Below, in pieces: positions 1 through 7,700 of a stretch of 8,888 nt of DNA; position 1 is the first letter of the stretch; every line of letters starts with the position of its first letter. Under the pieces are notes generated by a model. That model was not told where the DNA came from and made no database searches. It saw nothing but the letters and a program-made list of their open reading frames with translations. The position numbers and the translations under genes are program-made. Source of the stretch: JAGOBX01 sp017999075 [NCBI: Candidatus Babelota bacterium] (lineage in GTDB: Bacteria > JAGOBX01); the NCBI GenBank assembly GCA_017999075.1, contig JAGOBX010000120.1, forward strand, positions 1 to 8,888, written 5' to 3'.

Positions 1-568
1 TGATAATAAGTTTATTGAAATACTCGAACGTATGGGTTGCGTGGTAAACTATAAAAATTCTTGTAACTCTATAGAAATTGTACCTCCTGAAAAATTGCGT
101 TCTGCCGGAGAAATAGATATGTCGAAAATGCAGGATGTAGTGCCTACAGCAGCTGTTGCCGCTGTGTTTGCAGAAGGAGAAACTAAAATAGTAAATATAG
201 AAAATTTAAAATATAAAGAGTGCGACAGGTTTAAAGCGATAATAACGGAATTAAGAAAAATAGGCGCAAGAATTGAATATGGGACAGATTGGATAAAAAT
301 TTACGGTACTGATGATGAGAAAAAATATTTGCCGGCAGAAATAGAAACGTATAAAGATCATAGAATGGCAATGTCGTTTTCTCTTGCGGCATTAAAAATT
401 CCGGGATTGATTATAAAATCTCCTGAATGCGTTTGTAAAACTTTTCCTGATTTTTATAAATCGTTTTTGCCTTTATTTGAAAATATGGACAAGGAACCCG
501 AAAATTATTATTCTGAAATTTACAAAAAGGAACTTATTAAATTTCAAAATAATATTAATAATAAATAA
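1..568 (+). CDS. aroA: 3-phosphoshikimate 1-carboxyvinyltransferase (EPSP synthase), C-terminal part
   Basis: This is the C-terminal 188 residues of EPSP synthase, which joins shikimate-3-phosphate and phosphoenolpyruvate in the cytoplasmic shikimate pathway. The 5' end lies off the window: the frame is open from base 2 (DNKFIEILERMG...), so the ATG at 32 is internal. Visible family signatures, numbered from base 2, are a DMSKMQD segment (about 39-45) whose last Asp aligns with the catalytic Asp of the family, KECDR at 72-76 (usually KESDR or KETDR), TYKDHRMAM at 117-125, and ECVCKTFPDF at 142-151 with the Lys that binds substrate. About 30 residues rich in Lys, Glu and Asn follow the normal end of the fold, a longer tail than in E. 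coli AroA. It is followed 27 bases later by the sugar reductase on the same strand, probably in one transcript. The family call is firm; only the N-terminal domain is unseen. Confidence 0.95.
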   Translation, partial: DNKFIEILERMGCVVNYKNSCNSIEIVPPEKLRSAGEIDMSKMQDVVPTAAVAAVFAEGETKIVNIENLKYKECDRFKAIITELRKIGARIEYGTDWIKIYGTDDEKKYLPAEIETYKDHRMAMSFSLAALKIPGLIIKSPECVCKTFPDFYKSFLPLFENMDKEPENYYSEIYKKELIKFQNNINNK

Positions 569-595
569 TAATTTTATAAAAGGAATGAAAGTTGA

Positions 596-1567
596 ATGAA
601 ACGAAAACGAGTATTTGTTACCGGTATCACCGGATTTGCAGGAATACATTTGACTGAATATCTTCTGACAATGAATTGTGATGTTTCAGGAATATTTTTT
701 CCTGCGGAAACTTCAGCAGTTTTTGTTAAAAAATTTCCGAAAGTCAAAATTCATTTTTGTGATTTGGCAGATAAATCTAATCTTCAGCAGATACTTCTTG
801 AATTTCAGCCTGAAATAATTTTTCATCTTGCGGCAATATCATCAGTAAGATATTCATTTACTCATATATCTAAAACAATAGATGCAAATATTAAAGGATT
901 TAACAATATTCTTGAAACCGCCGCCAATTTACCATATCAACCAAGATTTGTATTTATAAGTTCTGCTGATGTTTATGAACATTCTATAGATGGACAATCA
1001 ATAAATGAATCTTTTCCTGTAAATCCTAAATCGCCTTATGCAATATCAAAATACAGTTCTGAAATGTTTTTTAATTATTATTTAAGCATGAATATGATAG
1101 ACGGGGTTATAGTAAGACCGTTTAACCATATAGGACCATATCAGCGAGATGATTTTGCAATATCATCATTTGCCAAACAGGTTGCATTAATTGAAAAATA
1201 CGGAAATACCGATGCTATTGTAACCGGAAACCTGGGAGCAGAGCGTGATTTTACTGATGTCAGAGATACTGTTAGAGCCTATTATCTTATTTCAATAATT
1301 GAAAAATTTGAAAAAAATGAAGACAGAATTATTAACATTGCGACTAATAGATGCTATTCTATAAGAAAACTTCTTGAAACTCTTATTTCTTTTTCCACAT
1401 CAAAAAACATTAAAATAGCAGTTGATAATAAGCTGTACAGAAAAATAGATATTCCCAGGTTAAAAGGAGATTATTCAAAACTTAATGCTTTAACCGGCTG
1501 GAATCCTAAGATAAGTATTGAAGATACATTGCTTGCTACACTGAATTATTGGAGAAAAAATGTTTGA
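596..1567 (+). CDS. rmd: NAD(P)-dependent SDR-family sugar-nucleotide reductase, likely GDP-4-keto-6-deoxy-D-mannose reductase
   Basis: A 323-residue extended short-chain dehydrogenase/reductase, complete. The N-terminal Rossmann fold has the cofactor-binding TGITGFAG at residues 9-16. ISSADVY at 121-127 holds the catalytic Ser region, and YAISK at 148-152 is the YxxxK active site. RPFNHIGP at 174-181 and GNLGAERDFTDVRD at 211-224 are the pattern I recall from Rmd, as is the C-terminal GWNPKISIEDTL. Rmd reduces GDP-4-keto-6-deoxy-mannose to GDP-D-rhamnose for surface glycans. Other GDP- or dTDP-hexose epimerases/dehydratases share much of this, so the fold is certain and the exact substrate is inferred. 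The usual partner Gmd is not in the window. The start at 596 is supported by AAAAGGA at 578-584, 11 bases upstream. The stop overlaps the next start (TGATG), suggesting translational coupling to dsbD. Confidence 0.82.
   Translation: MKRKRVFVTGITGFAGIHLTEYLLTMNCDVSGIFFPAETSAVFVKKFPKVKIHFCDLADKSNLQQILLEFQPEIIFHLAAISSVRYSFTHISKTIDANIKGFNNILETAANLPYQPRFVFISSADVYEHSIDGQSINESFPVNPKSPYAISKYSSEMFFNYYLSMNMIDGVIVRPFNHIGPYQRDDFAISSFAKQVALIEKYGNTDAIVTGNLGAERDFTDVRDTVRAYYLISIIEKFEKNEDRIINIATNRCYSIRKLLETLISFSTSKNIKIAVDNKLYRKIDIPRLKGDYSKLNALTGWNPKISIEDTLLATLNYWRKNV
1551..1556 (+). promoter_or_regulatory. Ribosome binding site of dsbD
   Basis: GGAGAA lies inside the last codons of the preceding reductase gene, 10 bases before ATG 1567 counted from its end. 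It is the only purine-rich Shine-Dalgarno-like stretch nearby and supports 1567 as the start, since it would lie inside the coding region if TTG 1549 were used. Coupling through the TGATG overlap may matter as much as this site. Confidence 0.5.
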
Positions 1568-3561
1568 TGAATAAAAAAAAAAACAGATATATAAATTTTC
1601 TGATTTGTTTTTTTATTTTATTATTTTTTATTTTTATACAAAAAATAACTGCTTCTGAAAACAAGTTTATTGATAAATTTGAAATTTTATTTTTCCCTGA
1701 AAAAATATACGAAGGACAATATTTTATTGCCGCGGCAAAAATTAAAATTAACGATAAATATCATATAAATTCTGATAAACCTTTATCGGATTATTTAATA
1801 CCAACTGTATTGGAAATAAACGGAAAATATATTGAGCAAGCTGAAATTAAATATCCTGATCCGGAGAAAATAAAATTATCTTATTCATCTTCTGAAATAA
1901 GTGTTTTTAAAAGTGAAATCTATATTTATGCAAAAATTAAATTTGAAAGGAAAATCATAGATGAAATAATTGAATTGAAATTAAAATTCGGATTTCAGCC
2001 GTGTGATGATTTTTCTTGTTATCCTCCATCCTCAATAGAGAAATCAGCGAAACTTCAAACAGAAAAAAACACCAAAATTCAGAATAAGTTTTTTCCTGGC
2101 TGGTTCAAAAAAATAAATTTTGATCCGGAAAAAATATTTGTTTTTCAAGAATATTCTGCTGACTCGGCAAAAAATAAATTGAATGAATCTTTGGAAACAA
2201 TTTCAGATAAATTTAAAAAGGAAATAGTTGATGCTGCAGGAGATTCTAATTCTTCTGCAGTTACTGAAAATAAAATTTCTGCTTCGCCGGATTTAAAAGA
2301 AAAAGTTAGTGGCGGATTTGAACATGATAAAATTCTCCCCCCTACACATAAAAGTATTTTTGTTTATCTTTTTTTTGCTTTTATAGGTGGAATTATTTTA
2401 AATGTAATGCCGTGTGTGCTTCCTGTATTATCTATAAAACTTCTTGGTTTGATAAAACAATCAGATTACAGCAGAAAAAATTTGGTAATAAGTAATTTGT
2501 ATTTTATATCAGGTATATTTTTTACTTTTTTGATTATTTCTGTTATTGTGATAATAATAAAACAGAGCGGAGGATATGTAGGCTGGGGATTTCAATTTCA
2601 AAATGCTGGTTTTATAATATTTATTTCGACAATTCTTCTTATTGTTTCTTTAAATTTATATGGAGTTTTTGAAGTTACAGTTCCTTCTTTTGAAAAGATT
2701 CAAAATATAAAAACAAAAGTTTCGGATTTTAAATTTTCTAAATTTTTAGAAGGAATTCTTGCGACCTTACTTGCTACGCCGTGCACAGCTCCTTTTTTAG
2801 GAATATCACTTGGATTTGCATTTTCTCAAGGCCCGGTTATAATTTTATTGATATTTTTTTTCATTTCATTAGGAATGTCAATACCATATATTGCAATAAT
2901 AATTTTTCCTTCATTTATAAAATTGCTTCCCAAACCAGGTAACTGGATGATTATATTAAAACAATTTCTAGGGTTTCCAGTTATCTTAACTGTCATATGG
3001 ATGTTATGGATTTTAAATTCTCTCGCTGGAACAGATGTTTTGTTTAATGTCATAATTTTTTATACGATAATATCTTTTTGCTGCTGGGTATTTGGAAAAA
3101 TAACATATATTAAGCAGTCATTTAAATATACTATTATAATAATTTTATTGTTTTTATCGGTATTAAGCGGAAAAAAATTGCTTTTTAATAATAATGTTGT
3201 CACAAAATCTTTTTTGACAGAGAATGAAATCCAAAAATATTCTGAAGAAATATTTTATTCGGCATTGAAAACAGATAGGATTGTTTTTTTGGAATTTACC
3301 GCTGATTGGTGTCTGACTTGCCAATTCAATAAAAAAAATGTGCTTGAATCGAAAAAAATTTTAGAATTGTTTTCTGAAAAACGTGTGTTGCACATAAGAG
3401 CAGATTGGACAACAGGGGATAAGAATATTACTTTATTGCTTAATAAATTTAACCGTTCTGGGGTTCCACTTTATGTGATTTATCCATCTGATAAAACTAA
3501 ACCTTTTTATATTATGCCTGAAATAATTACGATTAAAATGCTTGAAGAACTTATTCAATAA
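1567..3561 (+). CDS. dsbD: Thiol:disulfide interchange protein DsbD (full three-domain)
   Basis: A 664-residue inner-membrane protein that carries electrons from cytoplasmic thioredoxin to the periplasm to reduce wrong disulfides or apocytochrome thiols. Residues 1-30 are a signal peptide (MNKKKNRY then a long hydrophobic run ending KITAS). The periplasmic alpha domain carries the Cys pair of PCDDFSCYPP (C146, C151). A Ser/Lys-rich linker of about 95 residues follows. The membrane domain (about 263-534) has roughly eight helices and both hallmark motifs, LNVMPCVLPVLSIK (C283) and ATPCTAPFLG (C406). The C-terminal thioredoxin domain has ADWCLTC (C582, C585) and the cis-Pro motif SGVPLY (P634). 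All six redox cysteines are present, so it should be functional. I chose ATG 1567 rather than the in-frame TTG at 1549: it gives a clean signal peptide, overlaps the upstream stop as TGATG, and has GGAGAA at 1551-1556. An 11-A tract at 1573-1583 encodes the Lys run after the start. Confidence 0.95.
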   Translation: MNKKKNRYINFLICFFILLFFIFIQKITASENKFIDKFEILFFPEKIYEGQYFIAAAKIKINDKYHINSDKPLSDYLIPTVLEINGKYIEQAEIKYPDPEKIKLSYSSSEISVFKSEIYIYAKIKFERKIIDEIIELKLKFGFQPCDDFSCYPPSSIEKSAKLQTEKNTKIQNKFFPGWFKKINFDPEKIFVFQEYSADSAKNKLNESLETISDKFKKEIVDAAGDSNSSAVTENKISASPDLKEKVSGGFEHDKILPPTHKSIFVYLFFAFIGGIILNVMPCVLPVLSIKLLGLIKQSDYSRKNLVISNLYFISGIFFTFLIISVIVIIIKQSGGYVGWGFQFQNAGFIIFISTILLIVSLNLYGVFEVTVPSFEKIQNIKTKVSDFKFSKFLEGILATLLATPCTAPFLGISLGFAFSQGPVIILLIFFFISLGMSIPYIAIIIFPSFIKLLPKPGNWMIILKQFLGFPVILTVIWMLWILNSLAGTDVLFNVIIFYTIISFCCWVFGKITYIKQSFKYTIIIILLFLSVLSGKKLLFNNNVVTKSFLTENEIQKYSEEIFYSALKTDRIVFLEFTADWCLTCQFNKKNVLESKKILELFSEKRVLHIRADWTTGDKNITLLLNKFNRSGVPLYVIYPSDKTKPFYIMPEIITIKMLEELIQ

Positions 3562-3566
3562 TGCTA

Positions 3567-3587
3567 ATTAATATAATTTATGTTAAT
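3567..3587 (+). repeat. AT-rich inverted repeat between convergent genes, possible weak terminator
   Basis: This is the only structure in the 52-base gap between the ends of dsbD (+) and plsC (-). It is an imperfect palindrome that can form about nine pairs (one a U-G wobble on the + transcript) around a 3-base loop. It has no G+C-rich stem. The nearest T-run (tttttattt, 3611-3619) is 23 bases beyond, inside plsC. Intrinsic terminator function is therefore only a suggestion from position, and chance is plausible in such AT-rich DNA. Confidence 0.25.
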
Positions 3588-3613
3588 CAACGCTGGAATT
3601 AAGATTAAAGTTT

Positions 3614-4339
3614 TTATTTGGTCAACAATAGATTCTGTTTAATTTCGGATTTTATTTTTTCAAGAGTTTCCAATTGAGAATCTTTGTTTTTATTTGGCGG
3701 GTCAATAGGTTTTGAGAATATAATTTTGACGTTTTGTTTTTTTACCAAATATTTATTTTTAGGCAGAATTTCATAAGTTCCGATAATCGCAACAGGAACA
3801 ATTTTGATTCCTGTTTCCACGGCAAGATATAAACTTCCTCGCTTGAAATCCTGTAAATTTCCGTCAAGAGATCTGGTGCCTTCAGGGAAAATAGCGATGG
3901 ATAATTTTTTTTGTTTGATAATATCAGCAGCTTTTTTTAAAGCTGCAAAAGATTTTTTTGGATTAGACCTGTTCATCTCGATGCAATTAAGTTTTTTCAT
4001 GGCTGCGCCGACAAACGGGATTTTAAAATATGTTTCTTTAGAAATCCATGCAAAATTATAAGGCAGATATCCTGATAATATGTATATATCAAATGCACTT
4101 GTATGGTTCGGGCAGAATAAATAGTTTTCTGAAGAGTCAAGGTTTTCAAGTCCTTCAATTTCAAGTTTAGAACCTGTAAGTTTAAATAAATATTTGCCCC
4201 AGTTTTTAAAAGTTTTTCGGGCTTTTTTTTCTTTTTTAAAAGTTACGAATAAAAAAATTAATATGGATACAATTACAGTTATGATAACTACTCCGCAAGC
4301 AAAATAAAGTGTTTTTAAAAACTGGATAATAGGTTTCAT
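3614..4339 (-). CDS. plsC: 1-acyl-sn-glycerol-3-phosphate acyltransferase (PlsC/LPAAT family)
   Basis: A 241-residue membrane-associated acyltransferase that adds the second acyl chain to lysophosphatidic acid to make phosphatidic acid, the precursor of all glycerophospholipids. One hydrophobic N-terminal helix (about residues 8-33) anchors it at the inner membrane. The family blocks are in order: NHTSAFD at 78-84 (the NHX4D catalytic His79 and Asp84), KLNCIEMNR at 116-124, FPEGTRS at 151-157 (glycerol-phosphate binding) and VPVAIIG at 181-187. Length is normal for PlsC. Its ATG overlaps the TGA of the FtsB-like gene as ATGA (4336-4339), and I see no Shine-Dalgarno sequence before it, so translation probably depends on re-initiation from the upstream gene. 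Other acyltransferases, such as those acting on ornithine lipids, share these motifs. Its place as the only acyltransferase here gives no further hint. Confidence 0.92.
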   Translation of the reverse strand: MKPIIQFLKTLYFACGVVIITVIVSILIFLFVTFKKEKKARKTFKNWGKYLFKLTGSKLEIEGLENLDSSENYLFCPNHTSAFDIYILSGYLPYNFAWISKETYFKIPFVGAAMKKLNCIEMNRSNPKKSFAALKKAADIIKQKKLSIAIFPEGTRSLDGNLQDFKRGSLYLAVETGIKIVPVAIIGTYEILPKNKYLVKKQNVKIIFSKPIDPPNKNKDSQLETLEKIKSEIKQNLLLTK

Positions 4340-4671
4340 CTGTTTTTTGAAAAAAAACGGTTTGTCGAAGAATCCGATAAAACACTATCGGAAGAACTAT
4401 CTTCGATTTTGACTATGATTTCGTTAGGTTTTAAAAGCTTATAATTATCGCGCGCAAATTTTTCCACATAGAAATCATTTGTTTTAAGGTTATCAATATC
4501 TGTTTTTAAATCTGAAATTTCGATTTTAAGATTTTCAATTTCTTTAGAAAGTCTGTTTTTTTCTTTGTTTAACCGATACCGTTTAATCAGACCGCTGTCG
4601 CTGAACAGAATAAAATGCATAACCGTTAGAAATAATATTGATGCAATTATTATAATATTTTTTTTTTTCAT
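4336..4671 (-). CDS. ftsB: FtsB/DivIC-family septum formation initiator
   Basis: A 111-residue single-pass protein with the layout of FtsB/DivIC, which pairs with FtsL and FtsQ in the divisome and helps trigger septal peptidoglycan synthesis. It shows a short Lys-rich cytoplasmic start, a transmembrane helix (about 5-23), a coiled coil (about 31-64, with KEIENLKIEISDLKTDIDNL in heptad rhythm), and the family's C-terminal signature FYVEKFARDNYKLLKPNEI at 67-85, which matches the usual 'yiEkiAReklgyvkpgE' pattern. After it comes an unusual tail of about 20 residues, Ser/Asp-rich and then basic (SSSDSVLSDSSTNRFFSKNR). It lies 29 bases after the sprA-like stop codon by start-to-stop gap (4672-4700) and overlaps plsC by ATGA. 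No Shine-Dalgarno sequence is visible upstream of the ATG. The start is followed by an 11-A tract (4658-4668 on this strand). FtsB and DivIC cannot be separated from sequence alone; FtsB is chosen because the cell appears diderm. Confidence 0.85.
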   Translation of the reverse strand: MKKKNIIIIASILFLTVMHFILFSDSGLIKRYRLNKEKNRLSKEIENLKIEISDLKTDIDNLKTNDFYVEKFARDNYKLLKPNEIIVKIEDSSSDSVLSDSSTNRFFSKNR

Positions 4672-4700
4672 AAGAGTTAATTATATAATAAAATATTACC

Positions 4701-7700
4701 TTAAAAAATAATGATAACTTTAGTATTAATGCCATATTCCATATAGTCATCGCCTTCAGAAATTTTATTTTGATGTTTATTCAATCTTAAATCCGCGCTC
4801 ATTCTGAAAAAATCACTCATGTCATATTGCGCGCCTACGGTAAAACCGTATTCTAAAAGATTAGACGAATTATAAGAAGTATTATCAGTTCTTTGTACAA
4901 TTGTTTTTTGAAGATTAAAATTTAATGTTCCGTTAAGATTGAGTTTGTTATCGAATATCCATTTTTTATTCGTGAAAGGTTTTAATAATTTGAATGGAGA
5001 AGCAGTATAATAATTCCATGTGATTTTTGGTGTATATGAATTTGATTTTTCAATAGTTAATCCGCTTTCAGAAACTGAATTTTTTTTATTAAAAGGCAGT
5101 CCCATATTAAAAACAGTATTAAATTTATCTGTCCACATTATTTCCATTCCCAAGCTTCTGTCATGATTAAATGTTTCTGTCAAACTTTTTTTATAATCAC
5201 CTGATTCATCTTTTGAATATTTGTAATCAAAATTGAGACTTGATTTTTTTGTTTTTTTCATTAATTTAAAACTTTTTATCAAATCAAGCCTTGTATTAAT
5301 CTGACCGCTTAATGAATTACTGAAATTTTCGGATGATTGACTTTGGGTAATAGATGTTTTAGACATGTAATTATATCTGAAACTCAAAGGTTCCCAAAAA
5401 TTAAATTGACCATTAACAGTGTGAGATTGAGAATTATTTGCTGAACTTCGTTTATCAATAACAGTTGAATCGCCTTCATTTAAAGGTATTCTTGATTTGT
5501 CAAGCCAAGGCCAAATATATTTTGTGAAATAGTCATTATAAATATTTGTAAATTTTTTATCTGTGCCAAGTTTAGAGTAACTTGCTGATACATTATTGCT
5601 GTAAGCGTAATGAACTGTAACGAATTTTAAAAAATTCCATATTTCATTTGGACGAATATTAACATCTATAGATAATGAAGCGTTTATATTTGAATTCTTA
5701 TCTTTTTCAGCTTGATTAGCATTTAAAATTTCAGTATATTTTCCGTTTAAGTTAAACCTGCTGTCAACAAATTTAAATTTTTTCCACCAGTCAGAAGGAA
5801 AAATATCAAGTTTTATTCCTGCTCCGTAATCAAGATTTTCTATCGGATCAGAGTCGGGTCTGGAGATATCGTATCTTAAATCTTTACTTTGACTTAAGTC
5901 GAATACAGGTTTAATTCCTAAGATTTTTATAATATCAACATTTATAGAAGATTGAAGAATATTATTTTCAAGACCGCTGAGTTTCATAGTAGAATGGTAT
6001 TTATCTGTTATGGATAGATTCGGCTGTAATCTTATCCAGTTTAAAGGTTTTGAAGTAACTCCCATTTTTTTGTAGTATGTTACGTATTTATCAAAGGTTG
6101 ACTGTTCTGTACCGAGTATATAATTTTTATCATCAATAGTATAACTATACTGATAATTCATATCGATTCGCAATTCTTTGCCTGATGGAATTTTGTTTAA
6201 TAACGGGATTTTTTTTATTAAAGCTATTTCTCCAAAAATAAATCTGTTAAAATTTACAGAATAGCTTGCAGATGAATTAAGGCGTTTTGCTGAAAATTTG
6301 TATTTTGATTCAGTCAAATCTTTATCTGTTTCGGTGTTTTCATAATCAAGTTTTAACATAGGCAATTTATCTTTAGAAAATGATGTTGAAAAAGTTTTTG
6401 ATTTTGTTCCGGTAGTTCCTATTTTACTGCGTTCGACGTCCTGTACTATATCGGGTTCAACTATAACATCGCTTTTTATATAAGTTCCGCTTACAGGAAG
6501 GGATATTCCCCATTTTGCAGGAAGAAGCCTGCCTAATGCTACGCTTCCATCGTATGATTTTTTGATACTTTTTTCAGGAACGAACGACTGAGATACTGAT
6601 GAAGAAATTTCATCCACGCTGCGAAAAGTATTTTCTCTGTAATCTTCCCTTGTATTAAAAATGAAAATATCTTTATAAAATTTTGTTTGCCATTGAGTTT
6701 TTCTGGCAATGCCTGTTTCTTTTATTGCATCTACTACATGCAATGTATTTATAAATAAATTACCTGTAGATAAATTTGTATCTCCGATTACTCCGAATTT
6801 TATTGTTCTTATATTGTATAATGATACAATCGAAGATTGCGTTTTAATTCTGTAAGGACCTGAATCAATAGTGTATGGAGGTCTTATTGTGCTGTCGCTG
6901 ATAGAATTCGAAATATTTTTAAAAACTGTGAGTGGAATTTCTATAGGTTCCCATTTTTTTTTATCGGATGATGCTGCAGGAATTTTAAATTTATATTCAT
7001 AATAATTGTTTTGATCGCCTAAACGTATAAAAGCAGTTTCACCGTTGTTTTCGGAACTTCGTACATAAAATATAAGTTTTTGATATTTTGCTATGTTTAT
7101 AGAACGTCCGAAATCCCGTTCTGCATAGTATTTATACGATGGCGATGAATAATCGGAATATCTGATGTTATTGTATTTAAGAAACAGAGAACTTTCTTTA
7201 ATAGTTCCTTCTATTTCATTTTCTATTTTTCTTAAAGACATTTCTTCGGAAAATGATGAATAATCATTATCATCGATATTGTTTTTACTTCCAGTAATGA
7301 AATATTCAGTATCGCCGTCAAGCCACATACTTCCAACGATAGAAAGGTAATCCATATAAATATTTGCTTTTGATGGGATTATTTCTGAATTTTTTTTTGT
7401 GAAAATAAACCTTATGTGTTTAATGCTTTTATTACTTGCTCCGCCTACAGGATTAAGATAAAAATCGCCGAGATTAATTCGGTAAAATTTGTAGGGGATT
7501 CCATCGATTATTTTTCCTGTTCCTTGAAAAGTATCAATATCGGTTATTCTAAAAAAAGATTCAATTTGATCCAGTTCTCCGTCTCCGTTCATATCTTCGG
7601 AATCAAGACGCCCGTTGCTCTGACTGCCGTCATCGCCAAGTCCGATTATTTTTGTTTTTCCTCCGCAATTATAAATTATTCCTATATCTTCATTGGGATT

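Noticed and set aside
32-34. ATG at 32 as the start of aroA
   Set aside because: The frame is open upstream and DNKFIEILERMG fits the family sequence, so this Met is internal.
1549-1566. TTG at 1549 as an earlier in-frame start of dsbD
   Set aside because: It would add six residues (MEKKCL) in front of the signal peptide and place the GGAGAA site inside the gene. ATG 1567 with a TGATG overlap is the better choice.
2826-3053. Open frame of 75 codons opposite dsbD
   Set aside because: It lies wholly antisense to conserved membrane helices of DsbD and shows no family features.
3562-3613. Strong intrinsic terminator between dsbD and plsC
   Set aside because: No G+C-rich stem followed directly by a T-run exists on either strand; only a weak AT-rich palindrome is present and is listed with low confidence.
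3804-4061. Open frame of 85 codons opposite plsC
   Set aside because: Antisense to the conserved acyltransferase blocks, with no ribosome site and no recognisable protein.
4680-4685. TATAAT-like hexamer on the minus strand just upstream of the FtsB-like gene
   Set aside because: The only candidate -35 region at the right distance is TTTTTT, not near TTGACA. The hexamer is expected by chance in this AT-rich gap, which sits within an apparent operon.
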